A model generated the notes under the pieces. That model had not been told where the DNA came from. It ran no database searches and saw only the letters and a program-made list of their open reading frames with translations. A program made the position numbers and the translations under genes. A DNA stretch of 64,000 bases from an uncultured Lachnospiraceae bacterium (GTDB lineage Bacteria > Bacillota > Clostridia > Lachnospirales > Lachnospiraceae). The stretch lies in contig CAJKGK010000001.1 in assembly GCA_905199445.1 (NCBI GenBank), forward strand, positions 269,123 through 333,122, written 5' to 3'. Each line of letters opens with the position of its first letter. Position 1 is the stretch's first letter. This document shows, one piece after another, positions 44,795 through 52,852 of the stretch.

Positions 44795-46201
44795 TTATGA
44801 ATACCTGAGCATCAGCAGCCAGTCCGTATGACTAAAATCACCGACAGGTGGTGTAAATGTCACAGGAAAATCACCGGCTGCCACAATACCGCCATAGCTT
44901 TGAACCCCACTTTCCGGATCCATCCACCATACTGCCACCTGTTTTTTGTTTTGCCGCAAATCCAGCTTTATTGTAATCGGCAGCCCCTCATATGTATAGC
45001 ACAAAACATAGTCTCCCACGGCAAAAGCCATAATTCTTTGGGTTTTATCCGCATCCTTCCATGCCGACGGCCCCCGGAGTAAGTCTTCACACGGCCTGCA
45101 CACCGAGGCCACGTAATTCGCCGGATCGAGGCCCGCCCCAACCGCCTGCCGGGTCACCCGATCCAGCAGCGTCCGCATCAGGTTCGCCATATGGCAAAGC
45201 GCTCCGGCTCCAGGTGCATGAAGCGCATCCTTCCACGGATATCGGACAAAAAAGGCACCGTCTCCCCTTCCGGGATAAAACTGCATGATCGAATTATGTC
45301 CATAGGTAAAGCCTGCCCCGCCGGCTAAAACCGACCACCATCCGTAACGGCGAACCTGCTGGGGCGTCCAGTAAGGTTCCGAAGCCACATGAAGCCCCTG
45401 GGGAATATGCTCATAAGATGGCTCTCCGTCCAAAACAGGCTTCACCGGCACCTGTGCCATGGCATCCCTGACATAACGCCAGTTATCCTCTCCATAATAC
45501 CTGCCGGCTCCGGTGTCATCCCAACAGTCCAGAGACTGCTGATCATATCTTCGGTGCCCGGATTGAAACATATGAAAATCCAGCCAGTCTTCTTCCGGAA
45601 AAAAATCCAGGGATGATGTGCGACCAAAAGGATGATAGGATATCAATTGTCCCTTTATATTTTTTCTCAGTACCGCACCCATGGCCTGCCAGTATTCGGG
45701 ACGTTCATCCCCTCGAATATCCCCGCCGGTCAGCCAAATCAGGTTTAAGGCATTTTTATACCGGTCAGCCAGAAAATGCACATAAGAAACCATCGCCTCC
45801 ACTGTCAGTTCATTAGAAACATTACCCCAGTGGGGCAGCATGGCGATATAAAGCCCAAGCTGAGCGGCCCGATGAATGGTCCAGTCAATCAGTGCCCAAT
45901 AGCTGTCCATCCCTTCATCATCCGGCCCATCAACGCCTGCACCTTTAAAAGCCTTCCGTCCATAGACATTTTCAGCGGGCAAATGATGAACCGCCACGGT
46001 CTGAATCACATTAAACCCCTTTTGGGCCCTGTTCTGTAAATAAAGATCAATTTCCTCTCTTGTAAGTTGATGAAACATCAGCCAGGCCGTATCTCCCATC
46101 CAGAAAAAAATTTCGTCTCCCCGCCATAAGTAACGGCTTCCCGGCTTTACGCTTAGCATCATCTGCGTCTCCCCATGATGATTGACTGTGTTCATTGACA
46201 T
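44795..46201 (-). CDS. GH140-like apiosidase (DUF4038 family)
   Basis: 468 aa from the ATG at 46201, which has GGAGG 9 nt upstream; a longer frame from 46279 would read through the leader terminator. The barrel opens YLWRGDEIFFWMGDTAWLMF, the DUF4038 start. Candidate catalytic residues are Asp161 (WLTGGDIRG) and Glu260 (PVLDGEPSYEH). The C-terminal ~90 residues form the collagen-binding-like beta-domain (VAVWWMDPESGV). The founding GH140 enzyme removes apiose from rhamnogalacturonan II. Here it probably begins the glycan operon and is controlled by the leader attenuator. Confidence 0.82.
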   Translation of the reverse strand: MSMNTVNHHGETQMMLSVKPGSRYLWRGDEIFFWMGDTAWLMFHQLTREEIDLYLQNRAQKGFNVIQTVAVHHLPAENVYGRKAFKGAGVDGPDDEGMDSYWALIDWTIHRAAQLGLYIAMLPHWGNVSNELTVEAMVSYVHFLADRYKNALNLIWLTGGDIRGDERPEYWQAMGAVLRKNIKGQLISYHPFGRTSSLDFFPEEDWLDFHMFQSGHRRYDQQSLDCWDDTGAGRYYGEDNWRYVRDAMAQVPVKPVLDGEPSYEHIPQGLHVASEPYWTPQQVRRYGWWSVLAGGAGFTYGHNSIMQFYPGRGDGAFFVRYPWKDALHAPGAGALCHMANLMRTLLDRVTRQAVGAGLDPANYVASVCRPCEDLLRGPSAWKDADKTQRIMAFAVGDYVLCYTYEGLPITIKLDLRQNKKQVAVWWMDPESGVQSYGGIVAAGDFPVTFTPPVGDFSHTDWLLMLRYS

Positions 46202-46226
46202 ATTTTGCGCCTCCATTTTAAATAAA

Positions 46227-46262
46227 ATAAAAAAAAGCCCAAAAACCCCATGTTTTTGAGCT
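46227..46262 (-). terminator. Intrinsic terminator in the leader of the GH140-like gene (attenuator)
   Basis: On the minus strand AGCTCAAAAAC pairs with GTTTTTGGGCT (11 bp, one mismatch, 5-nt loop) and is followed by TTTTTTTTATTTT. It lies between the promoter at 46320-46292 and the start codon at 46201, with no gene upstream to terminate, so it should act as an attenuator. Confidence 0.8.
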
Positions 46263-46291
46263 GTAGATCTGTTTTTCAATTGACGAGCATA

Positions 46292-46320
46292 ATCATACGA
46301 AATTTATTCCCAACTGTCAA
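46292..46320 (-). promoter_or_regulatory. Sigma-A promoter of the GH140-like gene
   Basis: On the minus strand a perfect TTGACA (46320-46315) and TATGAT (46297-46292) with a 17-bp spacer; transcription would begin near 46285. Confidence 0.8.
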
Positions 46321-46420
46321 GACGATTTCATCTTTATAAGTTATATTAATCAATAATCTCCTTTTCTCTTATAAAACCCGTTCTTTTTCCAGTACATATT
46401 AGTCTTTTTAATGAATTCTA

Positions 46421-46450
46421 TTGTTTTTTTCCATGATGATGTGCTATGAT
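46421..46450 (+). promoter_or_regulatory. Probable promoter of the PurF paralogue
   Basis: TTGTTT (46421-46426) and TATGAT (46445-46450) with an 18-bp spacer; AGGAG lies 9 nt before the ATG at 46498. No purine riboswitch seen. Confidence 0.45.
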
Positions 46451-46497
46451 AAGTCTGTCACCACACACACTATACTTTTAAATAGGAGATATCAAAT

Positions 46498-47946
46498 ATG
46501 GGCGGAATATTTGGCGTTGTATCAAAGAAAGATTGTACACTGGATTTATTTTTCGGGATCGACTATCACTCCCATCTTGGAACAAAAAGAGGTGGTATGG
46601 CAGTCTATGGACCAGACGGATTTAACCGCAGTATCCACAATATTGAGAACTCCCCTTTCAGAACTAAATTTGAACATGATGTTGCCGAATTAAACGGCAA
46701 TATGGGTATCGGCTGTATTTCAGATACAGATCCCCAGCCCCTTCTTATACAGTCCCATCTTGGCAGCTATGCGATTACAACAGTGGGAAAGATTAATAAT
46801 GAACAGGAACTGATTAAATATGTTTATGAAAAAGGCCACACCCATTTTCTGGAAATGAGCGGCGGACATATTAACTGTAATGAACTGGTGGCCACCCTTA
46901 TTGACCAGCAGGCCACCCTTACCGACGGACTGACCTTTGCCCAGGAAATGATTGACGGTTCCATGACCATTCTTCTTATGACGAAAGACCGGCTCATCGC
47001 ATCCCGGGACAAACTGGGACGCACCCCTCTTGTCATTGGAAAAAAGGAGGACGGGTACTGCGTTTCCTTTGAAAGCTTTGCCTATATCAATCTGGGTTAT
47101 CATGATGCATACGAACTGGGCCCAGGTGAAATTGTCTCAATTACCCCTGAGGGCTTTACACAGCTTAAGTCGCCGGGAGAGCAGATGCAGATCTGTTCAT
47201 TTCTTTGGGTTTACTACGGTTATCCCACCTCATCCTATGAAGGCATTAACGTCGAAGCAATGCGCTATCGCTGCGGTGAAATGCTGGCCAGACATGACAG
47301 CCATGACAGCGTTCATCCCGACATCGTGGCCGGTGTTCCCGACTCCGGAATTGCCCACGCCATCGGATATGCCAATGAATCCGGGATTCCCTTTGCCCGG
47401 CCTTTTATTAAATATACCCCAACCTGGCCCCGTTCCTTTATGCCCCAGAATCAGGAACAGCGCAATCTGATTGCCAGAATGAAGCTGATTCCCGTGGATG
47501 CCCTGATCCGCGATAAAAGCCTGCTTTTAATCGATGACTCTATTGTCAGAGGCACCCAGCTTGGGGAAACAACAGAGTTTTTGTATAACAGCGGTGCCAA
47601 AGAGGTGCACATCCGTCCCGCATGTCCACCCCTTTTGTTTGGCTGCCCGTTCCTTAATTTTTCCCGCTCCTCTTCAGAGCTGGATCTGATTACAAGACGA
47701 ATCATCCGCAGCCGGGAAGGCGATCAGGTTTCCCCTGAAACACTGTACGATTACGCTGATCCCAACAGTTCAAACTATAAAGAGATGATAGAGGAAATCC
47801 GCAGACGCTTAAACTTTACAACCCTGCGTTTTCATCGCCTGGATGATCTTGTGGCATCCATCGGGCTGCCTCAGGAAAAAGTATGTACCTACTGCTGGAA
47901 CGGCAAAGGCGGATGTAAATCCTGCAAAGGCTGTGGACACGCCTAA
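46498..47946 (+). CDS. Amidophosphoribosyltransferase paralogue lacking the glutaminase cysteine
   Basis: 482 aa. The N-terminus is MGGIFGVVSKKDC: PurF enzymes have Cys directly after Met as the glutaminase nucleophile, but here it is Gly2. The rest of the N-terminal domain (HLGTKRGGMAVYG, and NGNMGIGC) and the phosphoribosyltransferase domain are intact, with LLLIDDSIVRGTQLGE as the PRPP loop. Cys-rich motifs CPPLLFGCPF and CTYCWNGKGGCKSCKGC are probably Fe-S or metal ligands. It may use free ammonia or an external amidotransferase, or make another phosphoribosylamine. It is a single gene, not near other pur genes, and ends at a strong terminator. Confidence 0.88.
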   Translation: MGGIFGVVSKKDCTLDLFFGIDYHSHLGTKRGGMAVYGPDGFNRSIHNIENSPFRTKFEHDVAELNGNMGIGCISDTDPQPLLIQSHLGSYAITTVGKINNEQELIKYVYEKGHTHFLEMSGGHINCNELVATLIDQQATLTDGLTFAQEMIDGSMTILLMTKDRLIASRDKLGRTPLVIGKKEDGYCVSFESFAYINLGYHDAYELGPGEIVSITPEGFTQLKSPGEQMQICSFLWVYYGYPTSSYEGINVEAMRYRCGEMLARHDSHDSVHPDIVAGVPDSGIAHAIGYANESGIPFARPFIKYTPTWPRSFMPQNQEQRNLIARMKLIPVDALIRDKSLLLIDDSIVRGTQLGETTEFLYNSGAKEVHIRPACPPLLFGCPFLNFSRSSSELDLITRRIIRSREGDQVSPETLYDYADPNSSNYKEMIEEIRRRLNFTTLRFHRLDDLVASIGLPQEKVCTYCWNGKGGCKSCKGCGHA

Positions 47947-48008
47947 GTCAGCATTGCTAAGGCACTCCTGAAAACCGATTTCTTTTATCACACTATAAAT
48001 ATACATTA

Positions 48009-48055
48009 GGAGCGGTTCATAGGTAAGTCATCATCTATGAACCGCTCCCTTTTTA
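48009..48055 (+). terminator. Rho-independent terminator of the PurF paralogue
   Basis: GGAGCGGTTCATAG (48009-48022) pairs perfectly with CTATGAACCGCTCC (48035-48048), followed by CTTTTTATG. 14-bp stem. Confidence 0.92.
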
Positions 48056-48076
48056 TGTCCTAAAAACAGATACTTC

Positions 48077-48583
48077 TTAAAAACACATGATCCTGGTTTG
48101 ATTTTGTACGCCATCCACATCGGTCACAAAGCTGACATCAGGAAACTGCTCCGGATTAGTCAACACAATGATACATGTGGTATCATAACCCTTATCTGCC
48201 AAAAATTCAGCATCAAATTCAATCAGCGGATCATTTGCATGAACCCTCTGACCGGCTTTAACATAAAGCTTAAAGCCCTCACCTTCCAGCTCTACCGTGT
48301 CGATCCCTTCATGAATCAGCAATTCTGCACCATTATCCAGCGTCATACCCACTGCATGTCCTGACGCTTCCATAACCACAGAAATTACACCGTCACAGGG
48401 CGCTGTGATGATCTGGCCTGTCGGACGGATCGCCACACCTGGTCCCAGTACTTTTTTGGAAAAAACTTCATCCTCAACAGACTCAATCGGTATCACCTGA
48501 CCGGATATGCAGGCAGTAACTGCTGGACACACCTTTTTTTCTTCCTGTTGTTTTTTTTCTTTTTTCTTAAAAATAGAAAACAT
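48077..48583 (-). CDS. PTS glucose-type EIIA protein
   Basis: 168 aa, AAGG 8 nt before the ATG. After a Lys/Glu-rich N-terminus the EIIA-Glc fold starts near 25 (ISGQVIPIESVEDEVF). His91 in LLIHEGIDTVEL is the phosphorylation site and His76 (ASGHAVGM) the second active-site His. It receives phosphate from HPr and passes it to the EIIB domain of the adjacent permease. The permease lacks its own EIIA domain, which explains this separate gene. Last gene of the LicT operon. Confidence 0.92.
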   Translation of the reverse strand: MFSIFKKKEKKQQEEKKVCPAVTACISGQVIPIESVEDEVFSKKVLGPGVAIRPTGQIITAPCDGVISVVMEASGHAVGMTLDNGAELLIHEGIDTVELEGEGFKLYVKAGQRVHANDPLIEFDAEFLADKGYDTTCIIVLTNPEQFPDVSFVTDVDGVQNQTRIMCF

Positions 48584-48615
48584 TCTTACACCTTCCGTTT
48601 CGCTGCTTTTTTATC

Positions 48616-50058
48616 TTAGTCCTCCAGGCATTCCCCGTTTGTGGCAATCACCTTTTTATACCAGCCAAAAGATTTTTTCTTAAAACGTTTTAAGGTTCCG
48701 GATCCATCATCATATTTATCCACATAGATCAGGCCATATCTTTTGGCCATTTCTCCTGTGGAAGCACTGACCAGATCCACACATCCCCATGGCGTATATC
48801 CCATAAGATCCACACCGTCTCTGACAGCTTCTTTCATCTGCTCAATATGCTCCCGCATATACGCAATACGATAGTCATCCCGAATGGAACCATCATCCTC
48901 TATTTTGTCATAAGCACCCAGACCATTTTCCACAACCATAATCGGGAGCCGATAGCGGCCATAAATTTCATTGAGGACATAACGCAGACCTTTAGGGTCT
49001 GTCTGCCATCCCCACTCTGTCATATCCAGATATGGATTCACCGCACCGCCGACTAAATTTCCCGCAGATGTCCCCCTAGACGGGTCGGCAGAAACACAGT
49101 TACTGGAATAATAACTGATCGCATAAAAGTCCACAGTACCAGCCTTAAGAATTTCCAGGTCCTCCGGCTCCATCTGTATATGAATGTGGTTTTCTTCCCA
49201 GAAACGTTTTGCAAATGCCGGATACGCTCCCCTCACCTGTACATCTGAACAATACCAGTTATACATCTGCATATCCTGCTGGGCTTTTAAAATATCGTCC
49301 GGACAGCAGGAATAGGGATACATATTAATAAAACAAATCATATTGCCGATTTTAAACCATGGATATTTTTCATGGGCCATCTGAATGACACTGGATTCCG
49401 CCACCAGCTGATGATGCAATCCCTGAAGCCGAAGGCTGGGATTATCTTTTTGCTCAAGATAATAAACCGTACCTTCATTAAGGATCCCTAAGGAAGAAAG
49501 ATTTCCAACCGGTGACAAAGCAGCATTGATTTCATTAAAAGTAAGCCAGTATTTAACCTTATCCTTATAACGTTCAAAAATAGTTTCACAATAACGTTCA
49601 AAACACTTAATACATTCCCTGGATGCCCAGCCGTTAAATGCCCTGGTCAGTCCAAAAGGCATTTCATAATGGGAAATAGTCACTACTGGCTCTATATTGT
49701 ATTTTTTACAGCAGTCAAATACCCGGTCATAAAAAGCCAGCCCGGCCTCATTGGGATGTTCTTCAAGGCCGGTAGGAAATATTCTTGTCCATGCAATGGA
49801 CAGTCTGAAACATTTAAAGCCCATTTCAGCAAACAAACGGATATCTTCCTCATAATGGTGATAAAAATCTGTGGCTTCTCTGCTTGGATAAAAAGTGCCT
49901 TCCTCAAACTCCGGCGTCACTCTTTTCATCTGATCTTTAGATCCGCCGGTACATATATCGGCCACAGAAATCCCTTTGCCGTCAACATTCCATGCACCTT
50001 CATACTGGTTAGCCGCCGTAGCGCCGCCCCACAAAAAATCATCTCTGAAAATTCCCAT
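48616..50058 (-). CDS. 6-phospho-beta-glucosidase (GH1)
   Basis: 480 aa from the second ATG (50058), since AGGAGG sits just 1 nt before the first. FLWGGATAANQYEGAW opens the GH1 barrel; the acid/base Glu176 is in WLTFNEIN and the nucleophile Glu377 in VVENGLG. The late segment GYTPWGCVDLVSASTGEMAKRYG carries the phosphate-binding Ser and Lys of phospho-glucosidases. It cleaves aryl- or cellobiose-type 6-phospho-beta-glucosides inside the cell after PTS uptake. Lies between the EIIBC and EIIA genes. Confidence 0.94.
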   Translation of the reverse strand: MGIFRDDFLWGGATAANQYEGAWNVDGKGISVADICTGGSKDQMKRVTPEFEEGTFYPSREATDFYHHYEEDIRLFAEMGFKCFRLSIAWTRIFPTGLEEHPNEAGLAFYDRVFDCCKKYNIEPVVTISHYEMPFGLTRAFNGWASRECIKCFERYCETIFERYKDKVKYWLTFNEINAALSPVGNLSSLGILNEGTVYYLEQKDNPSLRLQGLHHQLVAESSVIQMAHEKYPWFKIGNMICFINMYPYSCCPDDILKAQQDMQMYNWYCSDVQVRGAYPAFAKRFWEENHIHIQMEPEDLEILKAGTVDFYAISYYSSNCVSADPSRGTSAGNLVGGAVNPYLDMTEWGWQTDPKGLRYVLNEIYGRYRLPIMVVENGLGAYDKIEDDGSIRDDYRIAYMREHIEQMKEAVRDGVDLMGYTPWGCVDLVSASTGEMAKRYGLIYVDKYDDGSGTLKRFKKKSFGWYKKVIATNGECLED

Positions 50059-50080
50059 CGTTTTCATCCCTCCTGCACAA

Positions 50081-51544
50081 TCAGTCTTTTAAAGATTTTT
50101 TACTGTCATCTTTAAATACAACCATGGTTAAAACAAAAGATACAACCATGGATACACCAACTGCGGCAACTGCCCAGATCACACCATGAATCGCAGAACG
50201 CTCAGGGTGAATTCCATTGACATCAATAAAGTTTGTAAAACCAAAAATACCCATACCGCCGGCCATATAAAGGTAGCACTTCTGCAGCCCCAAAATAAGT
50301 CCGCCCACGGCACTTCCGATGCAGGAGCAGATAAAGACCTTCATTCGCGGCAGAGTAATTCCGTAAATTGCCGGCTCCGTAACACCGCATATACTTGAAA
50401 TAAATGCCGGCATATATCCGGAACGTGCCTGTCTATCTTTTGTTTTTTTCCAAATAGCCAAAACGCAGGCAGCTGTAGCAAAATTGCAGACAAAATTAGG
50501 TGCAATAAGAAAATCATAGCCCAAGGAAGTCAGATTGACCAAAGCCAGCGGTGTTAATCCAAAATGAAGTCCCAGCATAACAAATACCTGCCAGAATCCA
50601 CCGATTAAAAGTCCGCCAAGAGCTCCGCCCAGAACAGGAATATTAAATGCCGCACTGAAAACACTGCCTACAATATTAGAAAGAATATAGGCCACAGGTC
50701 CAATAACAATAAACACCAAAGGTGTCATCATCACAAGCACAAGGGCAGGCGCCATAAAGGAACGAACCATCTGTGGAATAACCTTATTGACCCATTTTTC
50801 CAGTCTGGATGCCACAAGCAAAGCCAGCATAATAGGAAACACAGAAGATGTATAACCACCCATAGGCATAACAACTGGAATGCCGAGAAATGTTGTGTAA
50901 TAATTCATCTCCAAAATAGAATTTCCGGCAAACAGTGTTCCAAGAGCTTCACCGGCTGTTATATTGACAATCGTTGGATACACCATCGTCAGTGCCAGCG
51001 CAACTGCTGTAAATCGGTTCATTTTCAGTTTCTCCGACATGGTCATGGCAATCAAAATCGGAAAGAAGTAGAAAAAGCTGTCCGACATTGAATATAAAAT
51101 CGTATATGTTCCCGAAGAAGTATCCAGCCAGCCCAAAAACGTAAGGGCCCCCAGAATTCCCTTAATCACACCGGTTGCACACATGACACCTAAAAACGGC
51201 CAGAAGGTTCCTGAAATAATATCTACAGCCCGTTTGCCAAAACTTTGCTTCTTTTCTTCACCTTGTTCCTCCTGAGATTGTTTTGTGGTATCAAGCCCCA
51301 GCTTACGGTTCACAGTATCAAAAACATCCGTTACATGTGTACCAATAACAACCTGATATTGTCCGCCTTTTTTAATAATGGTTACAATTCCCGGATTACT
51401 TTGCAGCACCTCATCTTTTGCCTGCTGCTCATCCTTTAATACAAAACGTAGTCTTGTGACACAATGGGTCAGTGATTTGATGTTTTGGGGACCGCCCACA
51501 TTTTCAATAATAAACTGGGCAAGTTCACTATAATCTTTTGCCAT
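50081..51544 (-). CDS. PTS beta-glucoside transporter EIIBC
   Basis: 487 aa from the ATG at 51544 with GAGAGGA upstream; a frame from 51580 would include the leader. The EIIB domain (1-80) carries Cys28 in SLTHCVTRLRF, the phospho-cysteine. The EIIC channel (about 105-480) has some ten helices and the substrate motif GVTEPAIYGITLPRMK. No EIIA domain follows, in contrast to BglF. It imports and phosphorylates beta-glucosides. Translated from an mRNA whose leader holds a RAT/terminator pair. Confidence 0.94.
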   Translation of the reverse strand: MAKDYSELAQFIIENVGGPQNIKSLTHCVTRLRFVLKDEQQAKDEVLQSNPGIVTIIKKGGQYQVVIGTHVTDVFDTVNRKLGLDTTKQSQEEQGEEKKQSFGKRAVDIISGTFWPFLGVMCATGVIKGILGALTFLGWLDTSSGTYTILYSMSDSFFYFFPILIAMTMSEKLKMNRFTAVALALTMVYPTIVNITAGEALGTLFAGNSILEMNYYTTFLGIPVVMPMGGYTSSVFPIMLALLVASRLEKWVNKVIPQMVRSFMAPALVLVMMTPLVFIVIGPVAYILSNIVGSVFSAAFNIPVLGGALGGLLIGGFWQVFVMLGLHFGLTPLALVNLTSLGYDFLIAPNFVCNFATAACVLAIWKKTKDRQARSGYMPAFISSICGVTEPAIYGITLPRMKVFICSCIGSAVGGLILGLQKCYLYMAGGMGIFGFTNFIDVNGIHPERSAIHGVIWAVAAVGVSMVVSFVLTMVVFKDDSKKSLKD

Positions 51545-51602
51545 TTTTCTTTCCTCTCTTCCTTTTGTTTCAGCAATCATGGTCCTACAGAAACCGGTAT
51601 AT

Positions 51603-51663
51603 AAAAAAATCCAGATGGACGGACTACGGATATAAAATCCATATATTCCGAAACCACCTGGAT
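51603..51663 (-). terminator. Conditional terminator before the PTS gene
   Basis: On the minus strand ATCCAGGTGG pairs with CCATCTGGAT through an extended stem and is followed by TTTTTTTAT. Its left arm overlaps the RAT at 51657-51690. Confidence 0.85.
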
Positions 51664-51690
51664 CATGCTGAACTTAATCATAACATTCCT
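51657..51690 (-). promoter_or_regulatory. RAT antiterminator site upstream of the PTS gene
   Basis: On the minus strand the element starts AGGAATGTTATGATTAAG and ends CAGCATGATCCAGG, fitting the LicT/BglG RAT pattern GGA-TGTTA...GCA-G..CC. A near copy precedes the licT gene itself. Confidence 0.8.
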
Positions 51691-51733
51691 TGTCATTTCC
51701 TTTTGTCTTTTGCTCCGGCATGCTGGCCGATAT

Positions 51734-52588
51734 TTACTTTTCATTGCTGCGGCCGTGAAAAAGCTGTACAAGGTGAATTGTCAGATACGTCACCTCATCA
51801 TCGCTGACTGCATAGTGATAATTTTTTTCTATATAATCACATACCTTAACACTGACCGCATATGCTTTTGTATAACAGCGAACACTGCGCTCCAGCATTT
51901 TTGTCACATTTTCAGGTGTACAGGTTTTTGTGAGAATTCGCTGTGCAAAAAACTTTAAATGTGTCATATAACGGCAATAAACCAGAGATTCCCTGTCAAT
52001 AGCAGAAAATTCTGTCTTGTATTCAGACTCAATCATCTGACTGATTTCATCTACCAGTCCGATTACAGCCCTGGCCTGAACATGATCCTGACGTGACTGG
52101 GCATTAATAAAATGCATGGCCAAAAAACCCGCCTCGTCCTCGGGCATGGAGACAGAAAGCTGTTTCTCCATCAGCTCAAGCCCCATACATCCCAGCGCAT
52201 ACTCCTTTGGATAAAATTTCTTAATTTCCAAAAGCAGAGAATTTCTTAGACAGATGCCGTTTTTAATATTGGTCAGTGCACCATCCATGTGATCCGGCAG
52301 AGAAATATGAATGGATTCATCCAATGCAGAAGAGAGCATTGTCTGAGCCTCCTCGATTAATGTTTCACTGATTGTAATCACAGCTTCCGGCACTCTTTGT
52401 AAAAGCTGCTCAAAACGGCTGACAGCCCCTTCATTTTCCAGGACAAAAACCTTATCAATCCTTGTTTTATCTACCGAATCTCCCGGTGATTTTCCAAAAC
52501 CAATGCCGTTGCCCATTAATATCATTTCTTTTTCATAATCATCCAGAACAACAACACAGCTGTTATTTAAAGCTTTTGAAATTTTCAC
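51734..52588 (-). CDS. licT: LicT/BglG-family transcriptional antiterminator
   Basis: 284 aa from a GTG at 52588 with AGGGGG 8 nt upstream; earlier in-frame codons lie in the terminator. Residues 1-55 (KISKALNNSCVVVLDDYEKE, then GNGIGFGKSPGD) are the CAT RNA-binding domain. PRD1 (about 65-170) and PRD2 (about 175-280) follow with conserved His residues (LPDHMDGA; YMTHLKFF) that are phosphorylated by the PTS. When substrate is present it binds RAT RNA and prevents termination before its own gene and before the PTS gene. Size and domain order match LicT. Confidence 0.93.
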   Translation of the reverse strand: MKISKALNNSCVVVLDDYEKEMILMGNGIGFGKSPGDSVDKTRIDKVFVLENEGAVSRFEQLLQRVPEAVITISETLIEEAQTMLSSALDESIHISLPDHMDGALTNIKNGICLRNSLLLEIKKFYPKEYALGCMGLELMEKQLSVSMPEDEAGFLAMHFINAQSRQDHVQARAVIGLVDEISQMIESEYKTEFSAIDRESLVYCRYMTHLKFFAQRILTKTCTPENVTKMLERSVRCYTKAYAVSVKVCDYIEKNYHYAVSDDEVTYLTIHLVQLFHGRSNEK

Positions 52589-52665
52589 AGCTTTTCCCCC
52601 TATCTGTTCAAAACGTTTTAAGGCTATATATTCGGCACACAAATAAAATTCATAAAACAGAACGC

Positions 52666-52722
52666 AAAAAAGACCCGACTGATACACTTCTGCCTGCTGC
52701 AAATGTCTACCAACCGGATCTT
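52666..52722 (-). terminator. Conditional terminator before licT
   Basis: On the minus strand AGATCCGGTTGGTA pairs with TATCAGTCGGGTCT (14 bp with wobbles) and is followed by TTTTTTG. The left arm overlaps the RAT at 52714-52745. Confidence 0.82.
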
Positions 52723-52745
52723 GCTGAACTTAATCATAACACGCC
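52714..52745 (-). promoter_or_regulatory. RAT antiterminator site upstream of licT
   Basis: On the minus strand it begins GGCGTGTTATGATTAAG and ends CAGCAAGATCCGG. It shares a 20-nt core with the RAT before the PTS gene, so LicT controls both itself and the transporter. Confidence 0.8.
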
Positions 52746-52764
52746 GTTCCTGATAACTGGGGAT

Positions 52765-52793
52765 ATTATAGCAAAAAGATAGGCACTATACAA
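52765..52793 (-). promoter_or_regulatory. Sigma-A promoter of the licT operon
   Basis: On the minus strand TTGTAT (52793-52788) and TATAAT (52770-52765) with a 17-bp spacer; the RAT begins about 12 nt after the predicted start. Confidence 0.7.
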
Positions 52794-52852
52794 TATACAA
52801 ATACGACAATTTATTCATTCTGTTTTTGTATATTCTTCCTTAACCCGCCCTG

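Noticed and set aside
46202..46497. Purine riboswitch before the PurF paralogue
   Set aside because: No three-helix purine aptamer core sequence was found; the only strong hairpin belongs to the opposite strand. The purA leader was also negative.
48675..48700. Catabolite (cre-like) palindrome AAAACGTTTT
   Set aside because: It lies in the 3' coding part of the GH1 gene where Lys/Arg codons explain it, and does not match the full cre consensus.
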